DNA of 64,000 nt from Chitinophagales bacterium (lineage in GTDB: Bacteria > Bacteroidota > Bacteroidia > Chitinophagales > CAIOSU01): assembly GCA_026003335.1 (NCBI GenBank), contig BPHB01000002.1, forward strand, positions 496,001 to 560,000. Direction: 5' to 3'. Under the pieces are notes generated by a model that saw only the letters and a program-made list of their open reading frames with translations, did not search any database and was not told the DNA's origin. The position numbers were made by a program, and so were the translations under genes. Position 1 is the first letter of the stretch, and every line of letters starts with the position of its first letter. Of this stretch, positions 19,557 through 29,080 are shown piece after piece.

Positions 19557-20036
19557 ATGAAACCCCAAACACACAAACACTCCCGTAAAGAAAGATTATC
19601 CGTTTCCCGGAAAAATCCGGAACTGGAGCTCTGTCAGCGACTGAATGCAGGTGACTTATCTGCCTTCGTAGAGCTGTCAAGACACTATGCCAAGCTGATT
19701 AAAACCGTGTCAAAAAAATATGAACACCAGGGATTGGCGCTTTCTGAAATCTTACTATACGCCAAAATAGGATTGCTGAAGGCTGCCCATCGCTATGATG
19801 AAAATAAAATGGTCAGCTTCCGGCTTTACGCCATCTGGTGGATGCGTCAGGCCATACTGAAAGCCCTCAGTGAGAAAGCTAAAATTGATGAAATACCTGA
19901 AATACTTATCCTCAATCTGCACGAGATTCTGAACTCTTTTGGCCAGCACAACACTGAAAATGACTGCACCGACATCGCCAACATTGTGGAAAATGAGTTG
20001 AAGGAATTACAGCGGATTAAAAAACGCAACACTTAG
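19557..20036 (+). CDS. Sigma-70-like protein with region 2 only
   Basis: The 159-residue protein resembles region 2 of primary-type sigma factors. NAGDLSAFVELSRHYAKLIKTVSKKYEHQGLAL corresponds to 2.1-2.2 and FRLYAIWWMRQAILKAL to 2.3-2.4. After residue about 110 a sigma factor would continue into regions 3 and 4, but here there are only about 50 residues of unrelated polar sequence and then the stop. The first glutamine-rich and FxxYA positions differ from housekeeping RpoD (FSTYAIWWIRQAI). It could be a decayed sigma paralogue, an intact small regulator that binds core polymerase, or a pseudogene. The frame is clean. Confidence 0.7.
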   Translation: MKPQTHKHSRKERLSVSRKNPELELCQRLNAGDLSAFVELSRHYAKLIKTVSKKYEHQGLALSEILLYAKIGLLKAAHRYDENKMVSFRLYAIWWMRQAILKALSEKAKIDEIPEILILNLHEILNSFGQHNTENDCTDIANIVENELKELQRIKKRNT

Positions 20037-20156
20037 TACAGAAGTCTTCTTATCTGAAATTCTGCACCCCCGCCCCATTGTATTCGTTTAGTTGGTTTGT
20101 ATTCTGAAGAGCTGAAATCATTCAGCTTATTTGTATTTTAAGCTCACGAACAAAGT

Positions 20157-21863
20157 ATGGCTACAGAAAAAACTATCCCAGAACGCGGGCAAGCCCACAT
20201 AGAGACCTATCAGCCGATAGAGCCTGACATTACTAAATGGCCTATTTATCGGCTCAGCGCTTCCCGCTATGAATTCATGGAGGAAGTCAAAAAAATGAGC
20301 GTGCAGCGGCTGCTGGAAAAATCTCCAAACGGTAATCATCTCATAGACGAGCTGGCACGCACCGTTTATCAGGAGCGCATCCGCATCACCCAAAACCCGT
20401 GGAAAGCCGACCCGGCAGATGAATGGGAATTCTGGAGTGATGTACGTAGAAAACTGATCCGCATAACCAGAAATGACCCCCCCAACAAGGAAGAAACACT
20501 TGCCCTGGTGAAAGCCATCGTTTCACGCTATACGCACGAAATTTCCGGAACCTTTGATCCCTCGGTATATGAATTTGCCAGGGTGGCCGTGCCCTTTGGC
20601 ATTTCCAGACTGCTGAATTCTACCATCGGAAGAAATCTGCGCGAACGTTTCAGCCAGCAATTCAGCATCCGTGACCGGGTAGTGCTGAAAGGAGATATTG
20701 CATCCATCCGTGAGCTGGCAAAAAACCATACCCTCGTAATAGTTCCAACCCATATCAGCAACATTGACTCCATCGTCATCGGATGGGCTATTCAGGAGAT
20801 TGGACTACCGGCTTTTATCTATGGAGCAGGACTTAATCTTTTCGGCATTCGCCTGCTGGCTTACTTCATGAATCGGCTGGGCGCCTATAAGGTAGACCGC
20901 AGAAAGAAGAATCAGATTTATCTGGAAACCCTGAAAACGTACTCGGCTCTTGCACTACATCGCGAATGCCACAGCCTGTTTTTCCCCGGAGGCACCCGTT
21001 CACGCTCCGGGGCCATTGAAAGCCGCCTCAAACTGGGCTTACTGGGTACCACGCTGGATGCGCAATACATGAACTACCTTGCCTTCGGCCCCCGCGCCAA
21101 AAAAATTATCATTGTGCCTGTGGTGATGAATTATCATTTTGTACTGGAAGCCCCCAACCTCATTGAAGAACATTTAAAAAAAACAGGGCGTGAATTTTAC
21201 CTCATCGAAAAACCTGATTCGCTTTCTACCTCTTTGCGCATTATAAAGTTTCTGATAAAATTTCTTACCGCCAGTTCAAAGATGTATCTGTATTTCTGCC
21301 CCTGCATGGATCTTTTCGGCAACCGCGTTGAACGCGATGGCACAAGCTATGATGCCCGGGGCAGACCCGTAGACATTAAAGGATATTTTATCTCCGATGA
21401 TAAATTGGTGAATGACCATCAGCGTAATGAAGAATATGTGAAAATGCTGGGAGAAATCATTGTGCAACGCTATCATCAATACAATATCGCCATGACCAGC
21501 CACCTGGTTGCATTTGTGGCTTTTGAGATGATTCAAAAAACCTATAAACGCCTGGATATTTTTGGTTTACTGCGATTACCACCTGAAGATACCGTGCTGC
21601 CCTGGTCATCTTTCCTGCAATCGGCCGAACGGGTGCTTAACCGGTTAAAAGAACTGGAGCGGCAGAATTGCATCAGGCTGACAGAAACCATGCACCAGAG
21701 TCTGGACGTCATTATAAATCGCGGATTAGAGCAGGTAGGGCTCTACCATGATCGCAGACCGCTGGTCAGAAAGCGAAACGGTGATATTATGAGCCCTGAT
21801 TTGAAGCTGCTCTACTTCTATCATAATCGTCTTTTGGGATATAACCTGGAGGCTTATGTCTGA
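20157..21863 (+). CDS. Glycerol-3-phosphate acyltransferase-like protein (PlsB-type)
   Basis: The 568-residue protein contains the lysophospholipid/glycerol-phosphate acyltransferase core. The catalytic block HISNIDS (HxxxxD) follows VIVPT, the glycerol-phosphate-binding block is FFPGGTRSRSG, and block IV lies in IIIVPVVMNY. Both flanks carry long extensions, as in PlsB rather than PlsC. The next gene, gpsA, makes sn-glycerol-3-phosphate and overlaps by 8 bp, so substrate supply and first acylation of phospholipid synthesis appear coupled. Which acyl donor it uses cannot be seen. Confidence 0.82.
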   Translation: MATEKTIPERGQAHIETYQPIEPDITKWPIYRLSASRYEFMEEVKKMSVQRLLEKSPNGNHLIDELARTVYQERIRITQNPWKADPADEWEFWSDVRRKLIRITRNDPPNKEETLALVKAIVSRYTHEISGTFDPSVYEFARVAVPFGISRLLNSTIGRNLRERFSQQFSIRDRVVLKGDIASIRELAKNHTLVIVPTHISNIDSIVIGWAIQEIGLPAFIYGAGLNLFGIRLLAYFMNRLGAYKVDRRKKNQIYLETLKTYSALALHRECHSLFFPGGTRSRSGAIESRLKLGLLGTTLDAQYMNYLAFGPRAKKIIIVPVVMNYHFVLEAPNLIEEHLKKTGREFYLIEKPDSLSTSLRIIKFLIKFLTASSKMYLYFCPCMDLFGNRVERDGTSYDARGRPVDIKGYFISDDKLVNDHQRNEEYVKMLGEIIVQRYHQYNIAMTSHLVAFVAFEMIQKTYKRLDIFGLLRLPPEDTVLPWSSFLQSAERVLNRLKELERQNCIRLTETMHQSLDVIINRGLEQVGLYHDRRPLVRKRNGDIMSPDLKLLYFYHNRLLGYNLEAYV

Positions 21864-22908
21864 AGAGGCTCTTGAAAAAACCATAGGAGTTATCGGAACA
21901 GGCAATTTTGGTATTGCGCTGGCTAATCTTATCGCTGAAAACCACCAGGTGCTGCTGTATGCCAGAAGACCGGAAGTGGTTGATCAGATACTCTCAGAAC
22001 GATTCTATGCAGGGCAAAAGGTAAATGCCTCCATACGTCCAACCCATGATCTTCAGGAAGTGGCAGATACCTGCACGCTTATCTTTCCCACCGTTCCCTC
22101 TGCTTTTTTTGGTGACATGATCAAGAACATTGCCCCCTATCTGCGCCCGGAACATATTCTAATTCATGGCACCAAAGGTTTTAACGTGCGGCTACAGGCT
22201 GGGGAAAGTCTGGAGAACCTATCCACCCTGACACGCGGTCAGATACGTACCATGAGCGAATTGATACGTGAAGAAACACCCGTTTTACGGATTGGATGCA
22301 TCTCCGGCCCTAATCTTGCCATTGAGCTGTCTCAACACCTGCCTGCCGGTACTGTTATCGCAAGCCGTTTCAATGAGGTCATTCGTCTGGGCATTAAAAC
22401 CTTGCGCAGCGAACGCCTGCAGGTTTTTGGCAGCCATGACCTCACGGGCGTTGAGCTGGCTGGGGTATTAAAAAATATTATTGCCATTGGGTCAGGCGCT
22501 GTCACCGGTATGCAACTGGGAGAAAACGCACGAGCCCTTTTTATTACCAGAAGCCTGAGTGAAATTACCCGGCTGGGCATCGCCCTTGGTGGCGATGTTA
22601 AGGCTTTTCTTGGATTGGCAGGCATCGGAGATATTATTGCTACTGCTTCAAGTCCCTACAGCCGCAACTATACGGTGGGCATGCGCCTGGCTCAAGGCGA
22701 ATCGCTGCAGCAGATTATCGCAACCTCTGATGAAGTTGCCGAAGGCATTAATACAGTACGTATATCTAAACTTCTTGCAGACCATTACAAAGTGCGGGCG
22801 CCTATTTTAAACAGCATCTATCGTGTGTTGTTTCACGGTATGTCCACCCGGGAGGCAGTTGAATATTTGATGAAATATCCATTTAAAGGAGACGTGGACT
22901 TTCTTTGA
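21856..22908 (+). CDS. gpsA: NAD(P)H-dependent glycerol-3-phosphate dehydrogenase
   Basis: GpsA reduces dihydroxyacetone phosphate to sn-glycerol-3-phosphate for phospholipids. The 350-residue protein has the Rossmann motif GTGNFGIALA, the substrate region HGTKGF, SGPNLAIE, the catalytic lysine in GVLKNIIAIGSG, and LAGIGDIIATASSPYSRNYTVG. It overlaps the acyltransferase gene by 8 bp, indicating translational coupling. Confidence 0.95.
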   Translation: MSEEALEKTIGVIGTGNFGIALANLIAENHQVLLYARRPEVVDQILSERFYAGQKVNASIRPTHDLQEVADTCTLIFPTVPSAFFGDMIKNIAPYLRPEHILIHGTKGFNVRLQAGESLENLSTLTRGQIRTMSELIREETPVLRIGCISGPNLAIELSQHLPAGTVIASRFNEVIRLGIKTLRSERLQVFGSHDLTGVELAGVLKNIIAIGSGAVTGMQLGENARALFITRSLSEITRLGIALGGDVKAFLGLAGIGDIIATASSPYSRNYTVGMRLAQGESLQQIIATSDEVAEGINTVRISKLLADHYKVRAPILNSIYRVLFHGMSTREAVEYLMKYPFKGDVDFL

Positions 22909-22920
22909 TTAAAACCCGGA

Positions 22921-23556
22921 TCAGATAACTTCTTTTTCACCCAAAAATTTCGGTTGTGTTTGGGTTACATATAAGTCAAGAAGAACCTTCACCCGGGCCA
23001 GTACTTCACGTGCCCGCGTTTTGAGACCTTTCCGCCAGTCCACGTCCTGCGCATTAAACCCCACTGCATCAATATTGAATTTTCTGGCAATGATTATTGC
23101 CCGCTCATTATGAAACTTCTGGGATATGACGGTAAATTGATTTTGTCCGAAAACCTCACGGCAACGCACCACCGAATCCAGGGTGCGAAATCCGGCATAG
23201 TCCAGATGAATCACCTCTGCCGGAACGCCCAGCTTAATCAGCTCCCGCCTCATCTCCCTGGGTTCATTATAACTGACCTGACTGTTATCTCCACTGACAA
23301 TGATGTGACTTATTTTACCAGAATGATACAATGTGGCTGCTGCCTGAATGCGGTAGCGAAAATATGGATTGGGCTTACCATCGTGTAAATAGCGGCTGGT
23401 ACCCAGCACCAATCCTGTTTTGTTATAAGGCAGAAGCTCTATGTCGGAATAAATGCGCGATTTGCTGCCCCAGCTAACCACAGCATCACACAGCACGATT
23501 AACATAACGGCAATAAGGAGCAAGCTCCCTGTAGACCACAGGATTTTTCTGATCAT
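22921..23556 (-). CDS. SanA/YdcF-type DUF218 membrane protein
   Basis: The 211-residue protein has a single N-terminal transmembrane segment (residues about 5-25) and a DUF218 domain: GLVLGTS, a HIIVSGDNS core, EPREMRREL, and TVISQKFHNERA. This matches the SanA branch associated with envelope barrier function and vancomycin sensitivity in enterobacteria. Enzymatic activity is not established for the family. It is convergent with gpsA, 12 bp away. Confidence 0.85.
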   Translation of the reverse strand: MIRKILWSTGSLLLIAVMLIVLCDAVVSWGSKSRIYSDIELLPYNKTGLVLGTSRYLHDGKPNPYFRYRIQAAATLYHSGKISHIIVSGDNSQVSYNEPREMRRELIKLGVPAEVIHLDYAGFRTLDSVVRCREVFGQNQFTVISQKFHNERAIIIARKFNIDAVGFNAQDVDWRKGLKTRAREVLARVKVLLDLYVTQTQPKFLGEKEVI

Positions 23557-23665
23557 CGCAGCCCTTTATTGCAAGTTTACTACTTGCAGGGTTAGCACGT
23601 CAGAGCAGAGGGACACCTTTGGATTGAAACGTTGAAACCTGATGTGTGTTGCTGGATGCGATCTC

Positions 23666-26614
23666 TTACTTTGCTGTTTTAAATGTGTAAGCGACACGCA
23701 GCAGGGCAAGAGGACCCATTTCCGGTGCTCCCGGGAAGGGACTGAAACGGGGTCCGTGGCTGAGCGAATAATTGGGTGAACGGGCATCCCGGGGTCCCAG
23801 AAAAATATTCTGAATATCCAGCGACAATGACACCCCGATTTTATCCGGGAACTTGTAACCCAGCCCCATGCTCAGGGTGTGAACAGGGTTCACACGACCT
23901 ACATAGACGGCTGAGTTGGCAGGGAAGCCCGCCTGCCAGCGATAGGTGAGTCGTCCTGACAAGCCGCTCTTATGTTTGTACTCTGCCGAAGCCGCTAACT
24001 TATTTTTCGGAGCATTTAAAGCCACATACCCTCCTTGAGCTCCTTCCAGGGGAATACTGTCTCGCGTAACATAGGAATAGGAGAAACCTACATTAAAATT
24101 TTCGGTCACGAAAAAATTCAGCGCCAGGTCCATTCCCCCTACATCAATAGTCCCCAGATTGCGATATACCAGAATGATATCCGGGCCTACCTTTTCGTTT
24201 TCCGGTGTTACCGAACCCATAGGTATAAGACCGAAAGCTCCTTTGATGATATTCCGCACTTCATCATAGGCAGTTCCGTTAGGAACTCCGCTGCCATAGT
24301 CAGGATTGCCATCGAGCAGGGGCGCTATGAGGGCATCGGCCACAGCAACATTGTCATACAACAGTCCACCCGGTGCATCAGGACCCAAGGCTGCATCCAG
24401 CTCCTCAGGGTCAAACATGACGCTACCGGTTGAATTAGTAAGGGGACTGATGTAGTTGCTGATGCGGGTATAATAAAAGTCCGCTGTAATAAACAGGCGG
24501 TCAAAGAGAATACCTTTATACCCCAGCTCCCATGTTTGTGTAACCTGATTGTCAATGCCGGGAAAATCTTTGAATGAGGCTAAGTCAACCTTGCTTTGTT
24601 TAAAGTCACCTGTTTCACTGAGCTTGACCAGATCAACCAGAGTATGGCTGACGTTGGCTATGGTGCCCGTATCTCCTCCAATGCCTCTAAGCAGGCCTTT
24701 TACCAGTCCGTCTACCAATGGCTTTACCGATGCAGGAGCCTGCTCTTTGAGTCCTCCAGCTATAATAGCCACTACGCTATCAAAATAGATGGCATTGTAG
24801 GATTTGTCGTTAACCGGCCTCCACTGCATATCCTCAGGACTGATGAACCAGGGATTGGGGTCGCCTGGCTCAAAATGATACTGGTATCCATCGGGATTGC
24901 CAATGCCACGGGCGCGGATACCGTTGGGAATAAACACGTTTGCCAGATCCAGTGAAAAGTTGAGCGTGGTGGGAGGCGAAAAGGCGCGGTTGTATGTCGC
25001 CCTCAAAGTGTGGCGGGAAGTGGGTTTATATACCAGCGCGGCCCTGGGCGAAATGAACACACCATCAATCTTATTATGCCAGTCCACCCGCGCTGCAGCC
25101 ACCAGCGATAACTTTTTAATGATATCCCACTCTCCCTGCAAATAACCACCTACCTGATAGACGTTGTCTTCGTTTTCAAAGCGGCCGTTTATGGTGCCTT
25201 CGGTTTCAGGAACGGTCAACAGTGCATCCATCCCGTAAATCAGATTCAGGCTTTCAACAGGGCGTATGCTGTGCTGAAGGGTTACTACATGCAGCTTTGA
25301 TTTGTCCACGAGCAGTTGTACTTCATGAGGCGGTGGATCTCCGGATACTTGGGGGATAAGATAGGTCTCGCCTGCATTGCTTGCATTGATGAAGTACTGA
25401 AAATGCAGCTTTTTCCAGCGAAACCGCAACTGGCCGTTATAATAGGTCCAGTTTCTTACCTGGGCTGCCCCCAGGCCGGTAAGCTCAATACCGGAAGCAT
25501 GACTCAACCCTCCGGAGAGAATCAGCTCGATATCTTTGTTAAAGCGATAGTCAAACCGTAGGTCGGCATCATATTTCTCAGTAGAAAAATCGCGATCAAA
25601 GGGCTTACGCGCAATGGTAGTGTCTTCCTGAAACACTTCACCAAACTTGGCCGAGCCGAATATAAGCGTGTCCCCCACTTTAGGTTCTCTGGGATCATAA
25701 TAGCGCCAGTCATATCCGCCATAATAGCGTCCGGAAATTTTATATCCGAATTTTTCCCCTGCTTTTCCGGAGATGCGCAATTCATCTCCCCAGATACCCC
25801 TTTGGATGAGCGACTTGCCTTCATCGTAAGATTTGCCGGTGGCGGGGTTAATATCTCCTCCCATTACCCTGGTACCGATTGTAGAGGCGTGCGTGATTTC
25901 AAATTTTCTTCCATCCAGAGGTGATTTGGTAAAAATGGCAATAACTCCATCGGCAGCATTGGGTCCATAAAGGGCAGACCCCGGACCGCGCACCACTTCA
26001 ACCCGTTCAATATCATAATTGCTCGTAGGCACCAGCTGGTAAGCATTTACCCGCAGTGAGGGTACACTGGCAATACGATTGTCAATAATATTCAGCACGG
26101 AAGTGGAGAAGATATTATTAAAACCCCTGACCACCACATTGGAGGAGTGCACTCCGGTTTTCATGACATCCACACCGGGCACATCTTCCATGTGGTCGGC
26201 AACCGTTATGGCTGGCTTGTTTTCAATCTTCTCGGAGTTCAACACGGTTACGGAAGCCGGGGCATCCAGAATTCTTTCTTCGCTTCGGGATGCGCTCACA
26301 ATAACCGGGTTCAGCCCAATATCCTGCGGTTGCATTACAATATTAATGGTGGTTTCATCTTTCCCTATACTGACTTCCAGATCCTGATAGCCCACATATT
26401 TAAATACAAGGGTTGTACTGCCTTCTGGCATAGTGATGGAAAAGCGTCCATCCAGGTCAGTTACCGTTCCTGCGGAAGTCCCTTGTACCAGCACGTTCAC
26501 ACTGGGTAAGGCTTCTTTCGTATCCGAAGCAGTCACTACCCCGCTCACGGTTTTTTGCGCATAGGCATATCCCGTGATGAAGGACAAAAGGAGAATAAAA
26601 ACATTTTTAGCCAT
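23666..26614 (-). CDS. TonB-dependent outer membrane receptor
   Basis: The 982-residue protein starts with a signal peptide (ILLLSFITGYAYAQ). A carboxypeptidase-regulatory-like domain follows at residues about 20-105 (VSGVVTASDTKEALPSVNVLVQG), then a plug (about 115-235, SASRSEERILDAPASVTV, VVRGPGSALYGPNAADGVIAI) and a 22-strand-type barrel ending in the aromatic-alternating LALLRVAYTFKTAK. The ligand is not evident, and no SusD partner is adjacent, so a siderophore, cobalamin or peptide substrate is as likely as glycan. Confidence 0.92.
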   Translation of the reverse strand: MAKNVFILLLSFITGYAYAQKTVSGVVTASDTKEALPSVNVLVQGTSAGTVTDLDGRFSITMPEGSTTLVFKYVGYQDLEVSIGKDETTINIVMQPQDIGLNPVIVSASRSEERILDAPASVTVLNSEKIENKPAITVADHMEDVPGVDVMKTGVHSSNVVVRGFNNIFSTSVLNIIDNRIASVPSLRVNAYQLVPTSNYDIERVEVVRGPGSALYGPNAADGVIAIFTKSPLDGRKFEITHASTIGTRVMGGDINPATGKSYDEGKSLIQRGIWGDELRISGKAGEKFGYKISGRYYGGYDWRYYDPREPKVGDTLIFGSAKFGEVFQEDTTIARKPFDRDFSTEKYDADLRFDYRFNKDIELILSGGLSHASGIELTGLGAAQVRNWTYYNGQLRFRWKKLHFQYFINASNAGETYLIPQVSGDPPPHEVQLLVDKSKLHVVTLQHSIRPVESLNLIYGMDALLTVPETEGTINGRFENEDNVYQVGGYLQGEWDIIKKLSLVAAARVDWHNKIDGVFISPRAALVYKPTSRHTLRATYNRAFSPPTTLNFSLDLANVFIPNGIRARGIGNPDGYQYHFEPGDPNPWFISPEDMQWRPVNDKSYNAIYFDSVVAIIAGGLKEQAPASVKPLVDGLVKGLLRGIGGDTGTIANVSHTLVDLVKLSETGDFKQSKVDLASFKDFPGIDNQVTQTWELGYKGILFDRLFITADFYYTRISNYISPLTNSTGSVMFDPEELDAALGPDAPGGLLYDNVAVADALIAPLLDGNPDYGSGVPNGTAYDEVRNIIKGAFGLIPMGSVTPENEKVGPDIILVYRNLGTIDVGGMDLALNFFVTENFNVGFSYSYVTRDSIPLEGAQGGYVALNAPKNKLAASAEYKHKSGLSGRLTYRWQAGFPANSAVYVGRVNPVHTLSMGLGYKFPDKIGVSLSLDIQNIFLGPRDARSPNYSLSHGPRFSPFPGAPEMGPLALLRVAYTFKTAK

Positions 26615-26938
26615 AGACTTATAGAATTTAGGGATTTAAGGTAAAAATTTTTGTTTAAACCTCTGCTCCTGTTTTATGTAATTGTTTTCCTGCCTGATAT
26701 TATTTTTTTCTTTTGTTTTTAAACCCTCAGAAACCCCGGGGTAGCGCTCCAGGGTTTTACTGCAACGGAGTAATCAAGCAAAATCCTTCAATTGTCTTTT
26801 CTGACATGTGGCATCTTGCTTATAGAAATAAGAGGCTTTGCCTGTAGCATACTCCAGCATTCCACTTTCAAAACCAAAGTAAAAAATGGCCTGGAAAAGC
26901 CTTCCAGGGGTCGTGCTAAATTTTTATATTCAGGATGC
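26615..26938 (+). other. Intergenic region between divergent TonB receptor and comEC genes
   Basis: These 324 bases are A/T-rich near the receptor gene (homopolymer runs of T at 26700-26725), with no convincing gene. An open frame continues 49 codons upstream of the comEC start but has no family match. No perfect TAnnTTTG was found on the receptor strand; TACCTTAA is the nearest. Confidence 0.4.
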
Positions 26939-29047
26939 ATGATTTCCTTTTTAAGGGAGATTGCATTTGTACGGATTATTATTCCTTTTGCAGCCGGAAT
27001 AGCAGGATACGCGCTGCGGTTTTATCCTGTGTCCATTTGGCTTGTGTTTTACAGCCTTATTCTGGCATCAGCTCTTTTTGTTATACTTAACTATTATCGC
27101 CCTTTAAGAAACAGCATTCGGTTACGGTGGGTTAGCGGAATACTTGTTTCGCTGATATTTTTTTTGGCGGGGTACATTGTATGTTTTTCTAAAACTGAAA
27201 TCAATCACGGGCATCATTTCAGTGGCTTCACAACCCATGCCTCCAAAGTGCTCTTGCAGCTTTCGGAGCCGCTTTCGGAAAAAAACAAAAGCTATAAAAC
27301 CCTGGCAAAAGTAAAGCTCATTGCTTTTCAGGATACGCTGCTGCCGGTTACGGGAACAGTTATTGTGTATTTCAGAAAAGACAGCCTTTCAAAGCAGCTC
27401 CAATATGGCGACCGCATATGGGTAACAAACAGATTTTCCGCCCTGCCCTCTCCGAAAAATCCCCACGAATTTAATTACAAGCGCTTCATGACTTTCAGGC
27501 AGGTGCACCATCAGATTTTTCTTCGTTCCGAAGACTGGCTTCTCTCAGAAACCAAAGGAGGGCAGGCTTGGTATGCGGCAATCCTTTCTCTGAGGCAATA
27601 TCTCATAGAGGTGTTGGGGCAACATATCCGCAACGCTGATGCGCTGGCTGTGGCCAGCTCACTCATTTTAGGCATGCGCGAGAAACTGGATGATGAATTG
27701 ATAAGAGCCTACTCCAGTTCCGGAGCCATGCATGTTCTTGCGGTATCCGGATTGCATGTAGGCATTATTTACACCCTTATTTCCTGGCTTCTGAAATTTC
27801 TGGATCATTACAAAAAGTCAAGGGTTGTTAAGTCAACTCTGATTATAATGGTAATATGGCTTTATGCACTAGTTACCGGATTGTCCCCTTCAGTAATGAG
27901 AGCCTCCATGATGTTTACGCTGGTGGCTGTAGGCAAAAACATGCTGCGGATAACCAATATATATAACATTCTGGCAGGGTCAGCATTTATTTTGCTCCTA
28001 TATAATCCTTATTTCATCATGGAGGTGGGATTTCAGCTTTCCTACCTTGCTGTGCTGGGCATAGTACTCCTGCATCCCAGGATTTATCCATTGTTGTATT
28101 TACCAAACTGGCTGGCTGATAAAATATGGATGCTTACCAGCGTGTCCGTAGCTGCACAAATAGCTACTTTTCCACTGGGGCTTCTTTATTACTATCAGTT
28201 CCCGGTATACTTTCTGGTTTCCAATTTATTTGTCATTCCGCTTTCCACCCTTATACTCTTCTTGGGAGTAGCCCTTTTTTGCCTGCACTGGTTGCCTTAT
28301 GCCGGAGAAATTACCGGTTGGCTGCTGAACCTCTCTTTGGAAGGCATGAATGCAGTTGTTCGTTATATTGATTCGCTGCCCTATTCCCTGCTGCAGGGAA
28401 TAGCCATTGGCATAGCCGAAACCTGGATTATCTATTTGATTATAGCATGCATTATTATTTTCTTTTATTTTCATCGAACGGAATTTCTGCTTGCCTCACT
28501 CAGCATGCTTACACTGCTACTGGTAATAAATACAGCCGGGCAATGGCGGGCACTGCAACAGAGTAAGCTGGTTGTTTACAGCATTCCCCGCACTACAGCG
28601 ATTGACTTTATCAGTGGCAATCGTCATTTTTTTATTGCCGACAGCAGCCTGCTTAGGGATAAAGAACGGATGCTGTTTCATGTCAAGCATAACTGGTGGA
28701 ACAACCGCTTGCGTTTACCAGTGACCTCGTTTTCAGATAATCAAAGTCGGTCCTTTCTCAAAAAACACGAAAATTATCTGCTGTTTCATCATACGCGCAT
28801 CTTGGTTATCGATGATACCTATCAATTGCCGGACAGCAAAGGGCGACTTCTGTTGGACTATATTATTCTGACCAAAGATCCCAACGTGCACATCCGGGAT
28901 CTGTCGGAAAAATTTTCTTTCCAGGTACTGATATTTGATGGTTCCAATTCTCGGAGGAAAGTCAGGCTCTGGCTCCGGCAGTGCGAAGCTCTGGGTATTC
29001 CTTGTTATGATGTAGCTTCAAAAGGAGCCTTCATTGCACTGATTTGA
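26939..29047 (+). CDS. comEC: ComEC/Rec2-family DNA uptake channel
   Basis: ComEC carries single-stranded DNA across the inner membrane during natural transformation. From the ATG at 26939 (MISFLREIAFVRI) it has 702 residues. An N-terminal membrane pair and DUF4131-like domain are followed by the competence domain with the signature AMHVLAVSGLHVG and GLSPSVMRASMM, and then a run of transmembrane helices to residue about 560. The C-terminal 140 residues do not show the HxHxDH metallo-beta-lactamase motif of longer ComECs, so a separate nuclease would be needed. The upstream 49 in-frame codons are left out. Confidence 0.88.
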   Translation: MISFLREIAFVRIIIPFAAGIAGYALRFYPVSIWLVFYSLILASALFVILNYYRPLRNSIRLRWVSGILVSLIFFLAGYIVCFSKTEINHGHHFSGFTTHASKVLLQLSEPLSEKNKSYKTLAKVKLIAFQDTLLPVTGTVIVYFRKDSLSKQLQYGDRIWVTNRFSALPSPKNPHEFNYKRFMTFRQVHHQIFLRSEDWLLSETKGGQAWYAAILSLRQYLIEVLGQHIRNADALAVASSLILGMREKLDDELIRAYSSSGAMHVLAVSGLHVGIIYTLISWLLKFLDHYKKSRVVKSTLIIMVIWLYALVTGLSPSVMRASMMFTLVAVGKNMLRITNIYNILAGSAFILLLYNPYFIMEVGFQLSYLAVLGIVLLHPRIYPLLYLPNWLADKIWMLTSVSVAAQIATFPLGLLYYYQFPVYFLVSNLFVIPLSTLILFLGVALFCLHWLPYAGEITGWLLNLSLEGMNAVVRYIDSLPYSLLQGIAIGIAETWIIYLIIACIIIFFYFHRTEFLLASLSMLTLLLVINTAGQWRALQQSKLVVYSIPRTTAIDFISGNRHFFIADSSLLRDKERMLFHVKHNWWNNRLRLPVTSFSDNQSRSFLKKHENYLLFHHTRILVIDDTYQLPDSKGRLLLDYIILTKDPNVHIRDLSEKFSFQVLIFDGSNSRRKVRLWLRQCEALGIPCYDVASKGAFIALI

Positions 29048-29080
29048 AAACAATTGGTTTTTGTCTATATATTCGTTTGC

